Below are positions 1 through 6,912 of a DNA stretch of 25,466 nucleotides, one piece after another. How positions within the stretch are numbered: the first letter of the stretch is position 1; each line of letters opens with the position of its first letter. This stretch comes from Nitratiruptor sp. (lineage in GTDB: Bacteria; Campylobacterota; Campylobacteria; Campylobacterales; Nitratiruptoraceae), in NCBI GenBank assembly GCA_015494505.1, contig WGBB01000092.1, positions 1-25,466 of the forward strand. The letters are read 5' to 3'. Made by a program: the position numbers and the translations under genes. Below the pieces are notes generated by a model. The model did no database searches and was not told where the DNA came from. It saw nothing but the letters and a program-made list of their open reading frames with translations.

Positions 1-1
1 G

Positions 2-1342
2 CACATAGGGGGACTGCGCACGGCACTCTTTAACTGGCTCTGGGCGCGCAAAAACGGGGGGAAGTTTATCCTTCGCATCGAAGATACGGACCTTGCACGA
101 AACTCCGAAGAGGCTACCAAAGCGATTTTGGAAGCCTTCGATTGGGTGGGGCTCGACTATGACGGAGAGGTGGCCTATCAGTCCAAGCGTTTCGATATCT
201 ACAAACGTTACATCCAAAAGCTTCTCGATGAAGGCAAGGCTTACTACTGCTACATGACCAAGGAAGAGCTGGATGCCTTGCGCGAAGAGCAGATGAAGCG
301 AGGGGAGCGCCCCCACTACGACAGACGCTATCGCGACTTCACCGGCACGCCGCCGGAAGGCGTGCAGCCTGTGGTGCGCATCAAAGCGCCGCTAGAGGGT
401 GATATCGTCTTCGAAGACGGTATCAAAGGCACCATCACCATCAAAGCCCAGGAGGTGGACGATTTCATCATCGCACGCAGTGACGGCACACCCACCTATA
501 ACTTCGTGGTGGCCATCGACGATGCGCTCATGGGTGTGACGGACGTAATTCGCGGAGACGACCACCTCTACAACACGCCCAAGCAGATCGTGGTCTACGA
601 AGCATTGGGCTTGCCGATTCCCCGCTTTTACCATGTGCCGATGATTCTCAACGAGCAGGGCAAGAAGCTCTCTAAGCGCGACGGAGCGATGGACGTGATG
701 GAGTACAAGCGCATGGGTTACCTGCCCGAAGCCCTGCTCAACTTCCTTGTGCGATTGGGCTGGAGCCACGGCGATCAGGAGATTTTCAATCTCCAAGAGA
801 TGATCGAACTTTTCGACCCCAAAGATATCAATAAGGCTCCATCGGCCTACAACCTCTCCAAACTCGAGTGGCTCAACGCCCACTACATCAAAAACTCCCC
901 CAACGAACGCCTCGAGAAGCTTCTGGAAGATTTCGGCCTGTTTTTGGCGAACCACGATAAGAAGGAGATTCTCCTCGACGCTCTCAAAGAGCGTGCCAAA
1001 ACGATAGCCGAGATGGCGCAGATGGCCAAAGAGATCCTCGAGCGCCCAGAAAGCTACGACGAAAAAGGGGTCAAAAAAGCGCTCAAAGGTGAGTGGCGCG
1101 AGATTTTAGAGGATTTTATGCAGCGTCTGCAAAACAGTGATCCCCATCTGCCCAGCGACTACCACGATATCATCGAAGCGGTGGTTAAGGAGTGGGAGAT
1201 CGGTTTCGGTAAAATCGGACAGCCTTTGCGACTCGCGCTTCTAGGCAAGATGGCTGGACCGGACCTGGCGGATGTGATGGCGATCATCGGCAAGGATGAG
1301 ACGATAGCGCGTATCCAAAAACTCCTCGAAGCATTTGCATGA
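2..1342 (+). CDS. gltX: Glutamyl-tRNA synthetase, GltX1 type (5' end cut by window edge)
   Basis: Charges tRNA with glutamate in the cytoplasm as a class I aminoacyl-tRNA synthetase. The reading frame is open from base 2 and starts mid-protein. The first visible residues are HIGGLRTALFNW, the GluRS form of the class I HIGH motif, so only about 15 N-terminal residues are missing; 446 are visible against about 460 expected. The second signature, KLSKRDG (KMSKS loop), lies around base 665. The stretch after HIGG and the LGWSHGD region resemble the GltX1 paralogue of Campylobacterota, not GltX2, whose HIGN-type motif differs. Two GluRS genes are usual in this phylum, which makes Gln-tRNA through GatCAB; the partner is not in view. 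A TTG at 128 is internal and not a start. The stop overlaps the maeB start by 4 bp (ATGA). Confidence 0.95.
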   Translation, partial: HIGGLRTALFNWLWARKNGGKFILRIEDTDLARNSEEATKAILEAFDWVGLDYDGEVAYQSKRFDIYKRYIQKLLDEGKAYYCYMTKEELDALREEQMKRGERPHYDRRYRDFTGTPPEGVQPVVRIKAPLEGDIVFEDGIKGTITIKAQEVDDFIIARSDGTPTYNFVVAIDDALMGVTDVIRGDDHLYNTPKQIVVYEALGLPIPRFYHVPMILNEQGKKLSKRDGAMDVMEYKRMGYLPEALLNFLVRLGWSHGDQEIFNLQEMIELFDPKDINKAPSAYNLSKLEWLNAHYIKNSPNERLEKLLEDFGLFLANHDKKEILLDALKERAKTIAEMAQMAKEILERPESYDEKGVKKALKGEWREILEDFMQRLQNSDPHLPSDYHDIIEAVVKEWEIGFGKIGQPLRLALLGKMAGPDLADVMAIIGKDETIARIQKLLEAFA

Positions 1343-2592
1343 AAATAACGAAAGAGGAGGCGCTTGCCTACCATAAGGCGGGCAAGCCCGGCAAAAAACA
1401 GATCTGTATCACCAAACCATTTGCAAGCCAGCGCGATCTGGCTATCGCCTACACGCCGGGCGTGGCTTATGTGTGCGAGGAGATAGCCAAAAATCCCGAT
1501 GCGGCCTACGACTATACCACCAAAGGCAACTTCGTAGCCGTCGTCACCAACGGCACGGCGGTGCTGGGCCTGGGCGATATTGGAGCGCTGGCGGCCAAGC
1601 CGGTCATGGAGGGCAAGGCGATACTTTTCAAAAAATTTGCCGGAATCGACGCCGTAGGGATCGAGGTGGACCAAAAAGACCCCGAAAAATTCATCGAGAC
1701 GGTGCGCGCAATCGCTCCGACCTTTGGCGGCATCAATCTCGAAGATATCAAAGCGCCGGAGTGTTTCTACATCGAAGAGCGTCTCAAGGCCATCACTGAT
1801 ATTCCCGTCATGCACGACGATCAGCACGGCACGGCGATCGTGACCACTGCCGGGATGATCAACGCATGCGCTATCACGGGTCGCGTACCCCAAGAGCTCA
1901 AAGTGGTGATCGTAGGTAGCGGTGCCGCGGCGATAGCCAGTGCGAAGATGTACAGGCATTTTGGCATCGAACATATCATCCTCATCGACTCCAAAGGTGT
2001 GGTGCATAAAGAGCGCGGCGATCTCAACCCCTACAAAGCCGCTTTTGCCTACCCTGAAGCCATCAGCCGCGAAGAGGCCTTCAGGGATGCGGACATGGTG
2101 CTGGGACTCTCCAAACCGGGTGCGATAACACCCGAAGACATAACGCTTATGAAAGATGAGCCCTTCGTGTTCGTATGCTCCAATCCCACGCCCGAAATCA
2201 TGCCAGACGTAGTGCGCTCCATCAAGCCGCGTGCCATCATCGCTACGGGACGCAGCGACTTTCCCAACCAGGTCAACAACGTGCTTGGCTTTCCCTACCT
2301 CTTTCGTGGAGCCCTCGATACCAGAAGCCGCGCTATCAACTACGAGATGATGCTCGCAGCCGCCAAGGCTTTGGCGCGCTTAGCACAGCAGGAAGTTCCC
2401 CAAGAGATTTGCGAAATCTACGGCAAGAAGCTCTCTTTTGGCAAAGAGTATATCATCCCCACGCCTTTCGATAGACGCCTCATCGTAGAAGTTTCTCTAG
2501 CCGTGGCTAAGGCCGCCGTGGAGAGTGGGGTAGCGAGGAAAACGCTTGATTGGGAAGAGTATGCAATGAGACTAGAAGGTCTTAGAGGTTAG
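1339..2592 (+). CDS. maeB: Malic enzyme, NAD(P)-dependent oxaloacetate-decarboxylating malate dehydrogenase
   Basis: Converts malate to pyruvate and CO2 with reduction of NAD(P), linking the TCA cycle to pyruvate. The 417-residue protein is the short form, without the phosphotransacetylase-like C-terminal domain of E. coli MaeB. Visible signatures include AYTPGVAYVCEEIA near the N-terminus, TNGTAVLGLGDIG, the DDQHGTA metal/substrate region, a dinucleotide-binding GSGAAAIA loop, and CSNPTPEI followed by ATGRSDFPNQVNNVLGFPY. The ATG overlaps the gltX stop by 4 bp, so translation is probably coupled. The 3' end overlaps the convergent GGDEF/EAL gene by 11 bp, leaving no room for a separate terminator. 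Cofactor preference (NAD or NADP) cannot be read from sequence by eye. Confidence 0.93.
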   Translation: MKITKEEALAYHKAGKPGKKQICITKPFASQRDLAIAYTPGVAYVCEEIAKNPDAAYDYTTKGNFVAVVTNGTAVLGLGDIGALAAKPVMEGKAILFKKFAGIDAVGIEVDQKDPEKFIETVRAIAPTFGGINLEDIKAPECFYIEERLKAITDIPVMHDDQHGTAIVTTAGMINACAITGRVPQELKVVIVGSGAAAIASAKMYRHFGIEHIILIDSKGVVHKERGDLNPYKAAFAYPEAISREEAFRDADMVLGLSKPGAITPEDITLMKDEPFVFVCSNPTPEIMPDVVRSIKPRAIIATGRSDFPNQVNNVLGFPYLFRGALDTRSRAINYEMMLAAAKALARLAQQEVPQEICEIYGKKLSFGKEYIIPTPFDRRLIVEVSLAVAKAAVESGVARKTLDWEEYAMRLEGLRG

Positions 2593-4636
2593 GCGAGGGC
2601 GCTGCGAAGAAGTAGCCTTGTGAATAATCGATGCCAAGCTTTTTGACCTCTTCGAAAATTGCCTTATCCGCTACGAACTCCGCCACGGTTTCTAGCCCCG
2701 CCTCTTTGGCCAGGCGAACGATAGCGCCTACGATGAGTCTGGCGTTTTCGTCGTTAGGAAGTGCTTGGATAAGGGAGCCGTCGATTTTGATATAGTCGAT
2801 ATCGAGATTGAAGACGTGTGCGAAGTTGGAGTATCCGCTGCCAAAGTCGTCTAAAGCCACCTTGCACCCCTGTGCGCGCACGATGGAGATGAAGTCTTTG
2901 ACCGCTTCGTAGTCCGAGAGGGTTTCGCTCTCTAGGATTTCGAAGGTTACGAGTTTCGATGCTCCGGGATATTTTTCGAACATCTTGCCGAAAAATTTTA
3001 AGACCTGCGCATCTTCGATATCTTTCATTGAGATGTTGATGGAAATCGGTTTTTTATAGGCATAGACCTGCTCGAAGCTCTTTTGTACCACCTGCATCGT
3101 AATGTAGCGGTAGAGTTTGATCTCTTTGGCGATTTCGAGATAGGGATAGATGGACTCGAAATAGCCGTCCTCCTTTTTGAGGCGCGCCAGGACTTCGTAT
3201 TTGGCTATCGTGCCGGTATCGTTGCGTACAATCGGCTGAAAATAGGGGTAGATGCGTCCTTCGTCGAGAGCTTTTTTGAGGATTTTGCTGCGTTTGATGT
3301 TGGCTTTTATCTGCTGGAAAAATCCCAATTTATCGTCATAGACGAAGTAGTGGAGGGTGCTGTTTTGTTTGACGAACTTCAAAGCCATATCCGCAGTCTC
3401 TAGAAGCGGGCGCTTGCGAGAGATTCCCACGCTTACACTTACATAGATATCGACGCTTTTGAAGGTGATTTTATGATTTTCAAAAGCCTCGATGATATTT
3501 TGGGCAAACTCTTTAGCATCGATAGGTTCCGTTTCGTCGATCAAAATACCGAAATCGTCGCCGCCCACTCTGTAAAATTTGGCTCCGTAGCGTGATGGGA
3601 CGATTTGTTGGAGCAATTTGGCCGTTTGGCGCAGGATATGGTCTCCCGTACGATTGCCGTAGAAGTCGTTGTAGTGCTTGAAACCGTTGATATTGATAAG
3701 TGCGAAAAAAGGTCTTTGTACTTTACGAACATCTTTTTTAAAAGCACGGCGGTTGCATAGACTAGTCAGGTCGTCGGTGATGGCGTTTTTGCGCAGTTTC
3801 GACTGGAGTGCCCTAAGAGCCGCGTTTTCCTTGTCGAGCTTGATGATGAAATAGATGATAAGCAGCGTTGCTAGGATATAAAAGAGCACCAAAAGCACGA
3901 AGATACGATCGATTGTACGCGCTTCACGGGACATACGAGTTTCGAAACGCTTTTCGATAGAGCGCAGCTCGTTGATGGAGTGGGAAGCGAGGATGTGGCC
4001 CAGCAGCTCTTTGTAGCGGGGGAACTGCTCAATAAAAATGCGAATATGGGCACTCAGGAGCTTTTGGGCGGGGTCGTTTGGGTCGAGGTGGCGTGCGACC
4101 GTTCGGTAGTTTCGTTTGATCTCTTTGGTGAAAGCCTCGTCGAGGGAGTTTTTGAGTACGAAAATTTCGGAGATGGTCTCGATGATCGCCTTTTTGGCCT
4201 GCGGCGAGAGGTCGCTGGGTAGATGATCGAGCACGGAAGCGAGATAGATGGAGGAGTTTTTTATCGTGGCGTTGAGGGTTTTGAACTCCTCGATGGTGGC
4301 GAGCTTTTTATCGAGGCATGCATGGTACTTGCGAAACATTGCGGCAAGCTCGGTATAGCCGTTTTGGGCAAAGAGATGTGCGAGGGTTTGCGCCTCTTTT
4401 TGGATGCGTGTTTGTATCTGAGTGATGTGGTCGTAGTTTTCATAAAGGAAAAAGGATGTCTTGAGCACCTGGTAGTTGAGCTCCAGCTCATCTTCATAGA
4501 GTGCGTGGAAGGCTTTGTAGATGGCGCTGCGTTTTGTGAAATAGGCGCTGACGTAGTTGCGATACGTGAGCAAGAAGGCTATAGCCGCACCCAACACCAC
4601 CACGATAAGTACCGCTTTTTTGTAGCTAGCGCGCAT
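2582..4636 (-). CDS. Membrane GGDEF/EAL protein (probable c-di-GMP phosphodiesterase)
   Basis: A 684-residue inner-membrane signalling protein. One membrane segment lies at about residues 8-25 and a second at about 245-265. They enclose a roughly 220-residue, helix-rich, presumably periplasmic sensor region that I do not recognise. The cytoplasmic half has a GGDEF domain (about 285-435) with GGDDF at 358-362 and an EAL domain (about 445-684). EAL residues look intact: EVL at 481-483, NIS at 534-536, FEILESE, DDFGSGYS at 596-603, YIKID and SQGYF. The GGDEF domain has N-I-N at 315-317 where active cyclases usually have D-I-D, and GN in place of the usual GH before TGD. Cyclase activity is therefore doubtful and phosphodiesterase activity likelier. 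Its start overlaps the upstream peroxidase gene by 11 bp, which suggests coupled expression. Confidence 0.9.
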   Translation of the reverse strand: MRASYKKAVLIVVVLGAAIAFLLTYRNYVSAYFTKRSAIYKAFHALYEDELELNYQVLKTSFFLYENYDHITQIQTRIQKEAQTLAHLFAQNGYTELAAMFRKYHACLDKKLATIEEFKTLNATIKNSSIYLASVLDHLPSDLSPQAKKAIIETISEIFVLKNSLDEAFTKEIKRNYRTVARHLDPNDPAQKLLSAHIRIFIEQFPRYKELLGHILASHSINELRSIEKRFETRMSREARTIDRIFVLLVLFYILATLLIIYFIIKLDKENAALRALQSKLRKNAITDDLTSLCNRRAFKKDVRKVQRPFFALININGFKHYNDFYGNRTGDHILRQTAKLLQQIVPSRYGAKFYRVGGDDFGILIDETEPIDAKEFAQNIIEAFENHKITFKSVDIYVSVSVGISRKRPLLETADMALKFVKQNSTLHYFVYDDKLGFFQQIKANIKRSKILKKALDEGRIYPYFQPIVRNDTGTIAKYEVLARLKKEDGYFESIYPYLEIAKEIKLYRYITMQVVQKSFEQVYAYKKPISINISMKDIEDAQVLKFFGKMFEKYPGASKLVTFEILESETLSDYEAVKDFISIVRAQGCKVALDDFGSGYSNFAHVFNLDIDYIKIDGSLIQALPNDENARLIVGAIVRLAKEAGLETVAEFVADKAIFEEVKKLGIDYSQGYFFAAPSPNL

Positions 4637-5534
4637 CGGGTATCTCTCCGGTGAGTGTACGTAAGAAAGCTTCCAGTGCCGCTACCTCGTGGTCACTAAG
4701 GAGTGTACCTAAGTTGTAGTAGGCCATCTTTTGTATCGCCTCTTTGAGGGTAGCGACGCTGCCGTCGTGAAAGTAGGGGGCCGTGAGGGCGACGTTGCGC
4801 AAGGTGGGGACTTTGTAGACGTAGCGGTCTTTGGGATTTTTAGTGATTGTATAGCGATCATCGAGCGGCGCACCCTCATAGGGCATGATAGAGCCGATTT
4901 TTTGGAAACTGTTTCCGCCCAGATTAATACCGTTGTGGCAAGTGATGCAGCCACGCATCTTGAAAAGATGCCATCCTTGCATTTCTATAGGACTTAATTT
5001 CGCTTCTCCTCGTAAAAATCTATCGAATTTGCTGTTTGGCGTTACGAGGGACTTTTCAAACTCCACGAGGGCCTCTTTGTAGCGCTTGTAGGTTATAGGT
5101 CCAGGGCCGAAGAGTTTGGCAAAAGTCTGCCTATAATAATCGTTTTGGGAGAGTTTTTCGACAAGCGCTTCTGTGCTAAGTCCCATCTCTACAGGGTTGT
5201 GCACCGGACCGTCGATTTGCTCCGCCAAATCTTTCGCACGGCCGTTCCAAAATTGGCGAAAATTGTACCGTGCATTCAAAACGGTGGGAGAGTTCATACG
5301 CCCCTTTTTGCCGAAAACCCCTATGCTAACAGGCTTGTCGTCCGCGCCGCCGTGGGCAAAACTGTGGCATGTAGCGCACGAAACGGTGCCGTCTGCAGAG
5401 AGCGTAGGGTCGAAAAAGAGCGCCTTGCCCAAGGCCGCTTTGGCCTTGTCGTACGAGACCTTTTGCGGTATCGGGATGATGGCATCTTGAGAAAAAAGTA
5501 GCGTAGCAAAAACAATCAGTACAATCAAACGCAT
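4626..5534 (-). CDS. Di-haem cytochrome c peroxidase
   Basis: Periplasmic enzyme that reduces hydrogen peroxide to water with electrons from cytochrome c. The 302-residue protein has a hydrophobic N-terminal signal (residues 1-15, ending around FSQ) and two CxxCH haem-attachment motifs, CATCH at 53-57 and CITCH at 196-200. Other family signatures are SPTVLNARYNFRQFWNGRA, VHNPVEM, VPTLRNVALTAPYFHDGS with a candidate axial His256, and Met217 in IMPYEG. Length fits the bacterial CCP/MauG family without extra domains. It lies 27 bp downstream of mqnA and overlaps the GGDEF/EAL gene by 11 bp on the same strand. A GAGG-type ribosome site precedes the ATG. MauG-like oxidation of another substrate is possible, but the pattern is that of a classical CCP. 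Confidence 0.93.
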   Translation of the reverse strand: MRLIVLIVFATLLFSQDAIIPIPQKVSYDKAKAALGKALFFDPTLSADGTVSCATCHSFAHGGADDKPVSIGVFGKKGRMNSPTVLNARYNFRQFWNGRAKDLAEQIDGPVHNPVEMGLSTEALVEKLSQNDYYRQTFAKLFGPGPITYKRYKEALVEFEKSLVTPNSKFDRFLRGEAKLSPIEMQGWHLFKMRGCITCHNGINLGGNSFQKIGSIMPYEGAPLDDRYTITKNPKDRYVYKVPTLRNVALTAPYFHDGSVATLKEAIQKMAYYNLGTLLSDHEVAALEAFLRTLTGEIPDAR

Positions 5535-5561
5535 TCGGGTTGCCTCGTTGCTATTTTGGGT

Positions 5562-6200
5562 TTATTTTTTCGCCAAGCGCAAAAATTTTTTGAGTGCGCG
5601 TTTTTCCTGCGGTCCGATGCGATAGTGTATCAGCGCTAGGTATTCGCGCATCTCTTTGATGCTCAAATCGCTTCTGGCCGCATAGCGATGCAAGATATAG
5701 TATGGAATTTTTATGTTTGCGCTCAAAAATTTATCGGCGAGAGCCTCATATTTTTTAGCCCGTTTCGTGTAGCAAAAGCGTGCGAAGACGAAGGGGAGAC
5801 GATATTTTTCGAACCAAAGTGCGGCGAGGTCTTTGCAAAGTCCTGGGTTTTGGAGTTTGAGTGCTTTGTCGCCTATAAGGACGCGGCCTTGGATGCCTAG
5901 GACGCGTGCTAGGACATTGGAGGTATCCGACTCGGCGTCTTCGGTATTTTCCCCCGGGCACACGAGGACGCTACGCACGCGTTTTTTGGCCACGATGCCA
6001 AAATCGCTGCAGCGATACTTGGCGCTGTGGATGCTAGAAATGACGGCGGCTTCTACGCGCCTTTTCGCAAAAAGCCTGTTGATTTGCCTGGGCGGGCCTT
6101 TGTGGTATTCCAGTGCGGCGCGCTCGCTAGAGCTTAGGTGCCTGCGCAAAAAGATATAAAAAGGCAAAAGGTTGATATAGTCGATTTTTCCAATAATCAT
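5562..6200 (-). CDS. mqnA: Chorismate dehydratase of the futalosine menaquinone pathway
   Basis: Dehydrates chorismate to 3-[(1-carboxyvinyl)oxy]benzoate, the first step of futalosine-route menaquinone synthesis, used across Campylobacterota in place of the MenFD route. The 212-residue protein begins IIGKIDYINLLPF, the family's N-terminal substrate-lobe signature. It also has AAVISSIHSAKY, SVLVCPGE, a D-x-x-S-x-T-S-N segment and a VLIGDKAL stretch, all typical of the short epsilonproteobacterial MqnA with a periplasmic-binding-protein fold. No Shine-Dalgarno is visible before the ATG, while a TATAAT lies only 8 bp upstream, so the mRNA may be leaderless. It heads a minus-strand unit with the peroxidase and the GGDEF/EAL gene. 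The link is plausible: menaquinone feeds the respiratory chain that supplies the periplasmic peroxidase. Confidence 0.85.
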   Translation of the reverse strand: MIIGKIDYINLLPFYIFLRRHLSSSERAALEYHKGPPRQINRLFAKRRVEAAVISSIHSAKYRCSDFGIVAKKRVRSVLVCPGENTEDAESDTSNVLARVLGIQGRVLIGDKALKLQNPGLCKDLAALWFEKYRLPFVFARFCYTKRAKKYEALADKFLSANIKIPYYILHRYAARSDLSIKEMREYLALIHYRIGPQEKRALKKFLRLAKK

Positions 6201-6242
6201 AGGGGTGATTATATGGTAAAATTGCTGAAAAAAAGGATAGCG
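6201..6242. promoter_or_regulatory. Divergent mqnA / moaD promoter region
   Basis: The 42 bp between the divergent mqnA and moaD starts hold two plausible -10 elements. On the minus strand TATAAT (6213-6208) ends 8 bp before the mqnA ATG, which would give a leaderless or nearly leaderless transcript. On the plus strand TAAAAT (6217-6222) is preceded by TG one base upstream, an extended -10, and is followed by AGGAT at 6234-6238 ahead of the moaD ATG. No good -35 is evident for either. The elements nearly touch, so the two polymerases probably compete. Prediction by eye only. Confidence 0.5.
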
Positions 6243-6464
6243 ATGGTGCAGGTGCAGTTTTTAGGTCCCATAGGCTTGCCGCCAAGAGAAGTGGAGGCTA
6301 AGAGTTTGCGTGAGCTTGCCAAGAAGCTGGGTGAAGACCCCCAGGTCAAAAAATGGCTCGCCGAGTGTGCCGTAGCGGTGAACGATCGCATCGTCAAGGA
6401 TCTCGATGCGCCCCTCAAAAGCGGCGACAAAGTGGCGCTCTTGCCGCCTGTTTGCGGAGGGTAG
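6243..6464 (+). CDS. moaD: Molybdopterin synthase small subunit (sulfur carrier)
   Basis: A 73-residue ubiquitin-like sulfur carrier. Its C-terminal Gly-Gly (residues 72-73, in PPVCGG) is adenylated by a MoeB-type enzyme, thiocarboxylated, and donates sulfur to cyclic pyranopterin in the MoaD-MoaE complex. The start is taken at 6243 (MVQVQFLGPIG) because AGGAT lies 5 bp upstream and the first strand begins there as in the family. In-frame ATGs further left at 6138 and 6213 would add a non-homologous leader overlapping the promoter and mqnA. moaE begins one base after the stop, so the two subunits are made together. No oddities. Confidence 0.9.
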   Translation: MVQVQFLGPIGLPPREVEAKSLRELAKKLGEDPQVKKWLAECAVAVNDRIVKDLDAPLKSGDKVALLPPVCGG

Positions 6465-6465
6465 G

Positions 6466-6912
6466 ATGCTAGAGCTCTTCCGCGGCGAACTGGATGTGGA
6501 TAAAATTTTTGCCAAATGGCGCAAATGGGGCGAGGACAAAAACTACGGCGCATTTATCACCTTCGTAGGAACGGTACGCCAAGAGGATGGTATAGAAGGC
6601 CTCAGCTTCGATGTCTATGAGCCGATTTTGCGCTCGTGGTTCGATAGCTGGCAACAAAAAGCCAAAGAGCGCGGTGCGGTGCTGAGGATGGCACACTCCA
6701 TCGGCAACGTCCCGGTGCATACCTCAAGCTATATGGCGGCGGTTTTTAGCCCAAAAAGACGCGTAGCACTGGAACTCATCGAGGAGTTTGTAGAGGATTT
6801 CAAAGCCAACGCCCCCATCTGGAAGTATGATTTGCGAGGCGGCGAGCGCATCTATGCGCGTGACCGCAGTCAAAAAATCGAAGGAAGCGGCCTTTTAGAC
6901 AATGTCGAGTAG
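6466..6912 (+). CDS. moaE: Molybdopterin synthase catalytic subunit
   Basis: With MoaD, converts cyclic pyranopterin monophosphate to molybdopterin by inserting two sulfurs. The 148-residue protein has the family core: GAFITFVGTVR near 28-38, a YEP motif, MAHSIGNVPVHTSSYMAAVFS, and KANAPIWKYD with Lys113 and Lys120, spaced seven apart like the two functional lysines of E. coli MoaE (K119 and K126). The start at 6466 is one base after the moaD stop and follows GGAGGGTAGG, a strong ribosome site. A longer in-frame version from 6406 would lie inside moaD and is rejected. The 3' end overlaps the convergent glutamate dehydrogenase gene by 18 bp. Together with moeA it indicates active Mo/W-enzyme metabolism such as nitrate reductase or formate dehydrogenase. 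Confidence 0.93.
   Translation: MLELFRGELDVDKIFAKWRKWGEDKNYGAFITFVGTVRQEDGIEGLSFDVYEPILRSWFDSWQQKAKERGAVLRMAHSIGNVPVHTSSYMAAVFSPKRRVALELIEEFVEDFKANAPIWKYDLRGGERIYARDRSQKIEGSGLLDNVE

Noticed and set aside
128..130. TTG as a start for the first gene
   Set aside because: The same frame continues upstream to base 2 and encodes the HIGG motif, so the true start is outside the window.
6138..6242. Extended N-terminus for moaD
   Set aside because: Would add 35 residues without family similarity, lying over the promoter and the start of mqnA; the ATG at 6243 has its own ribosome site.
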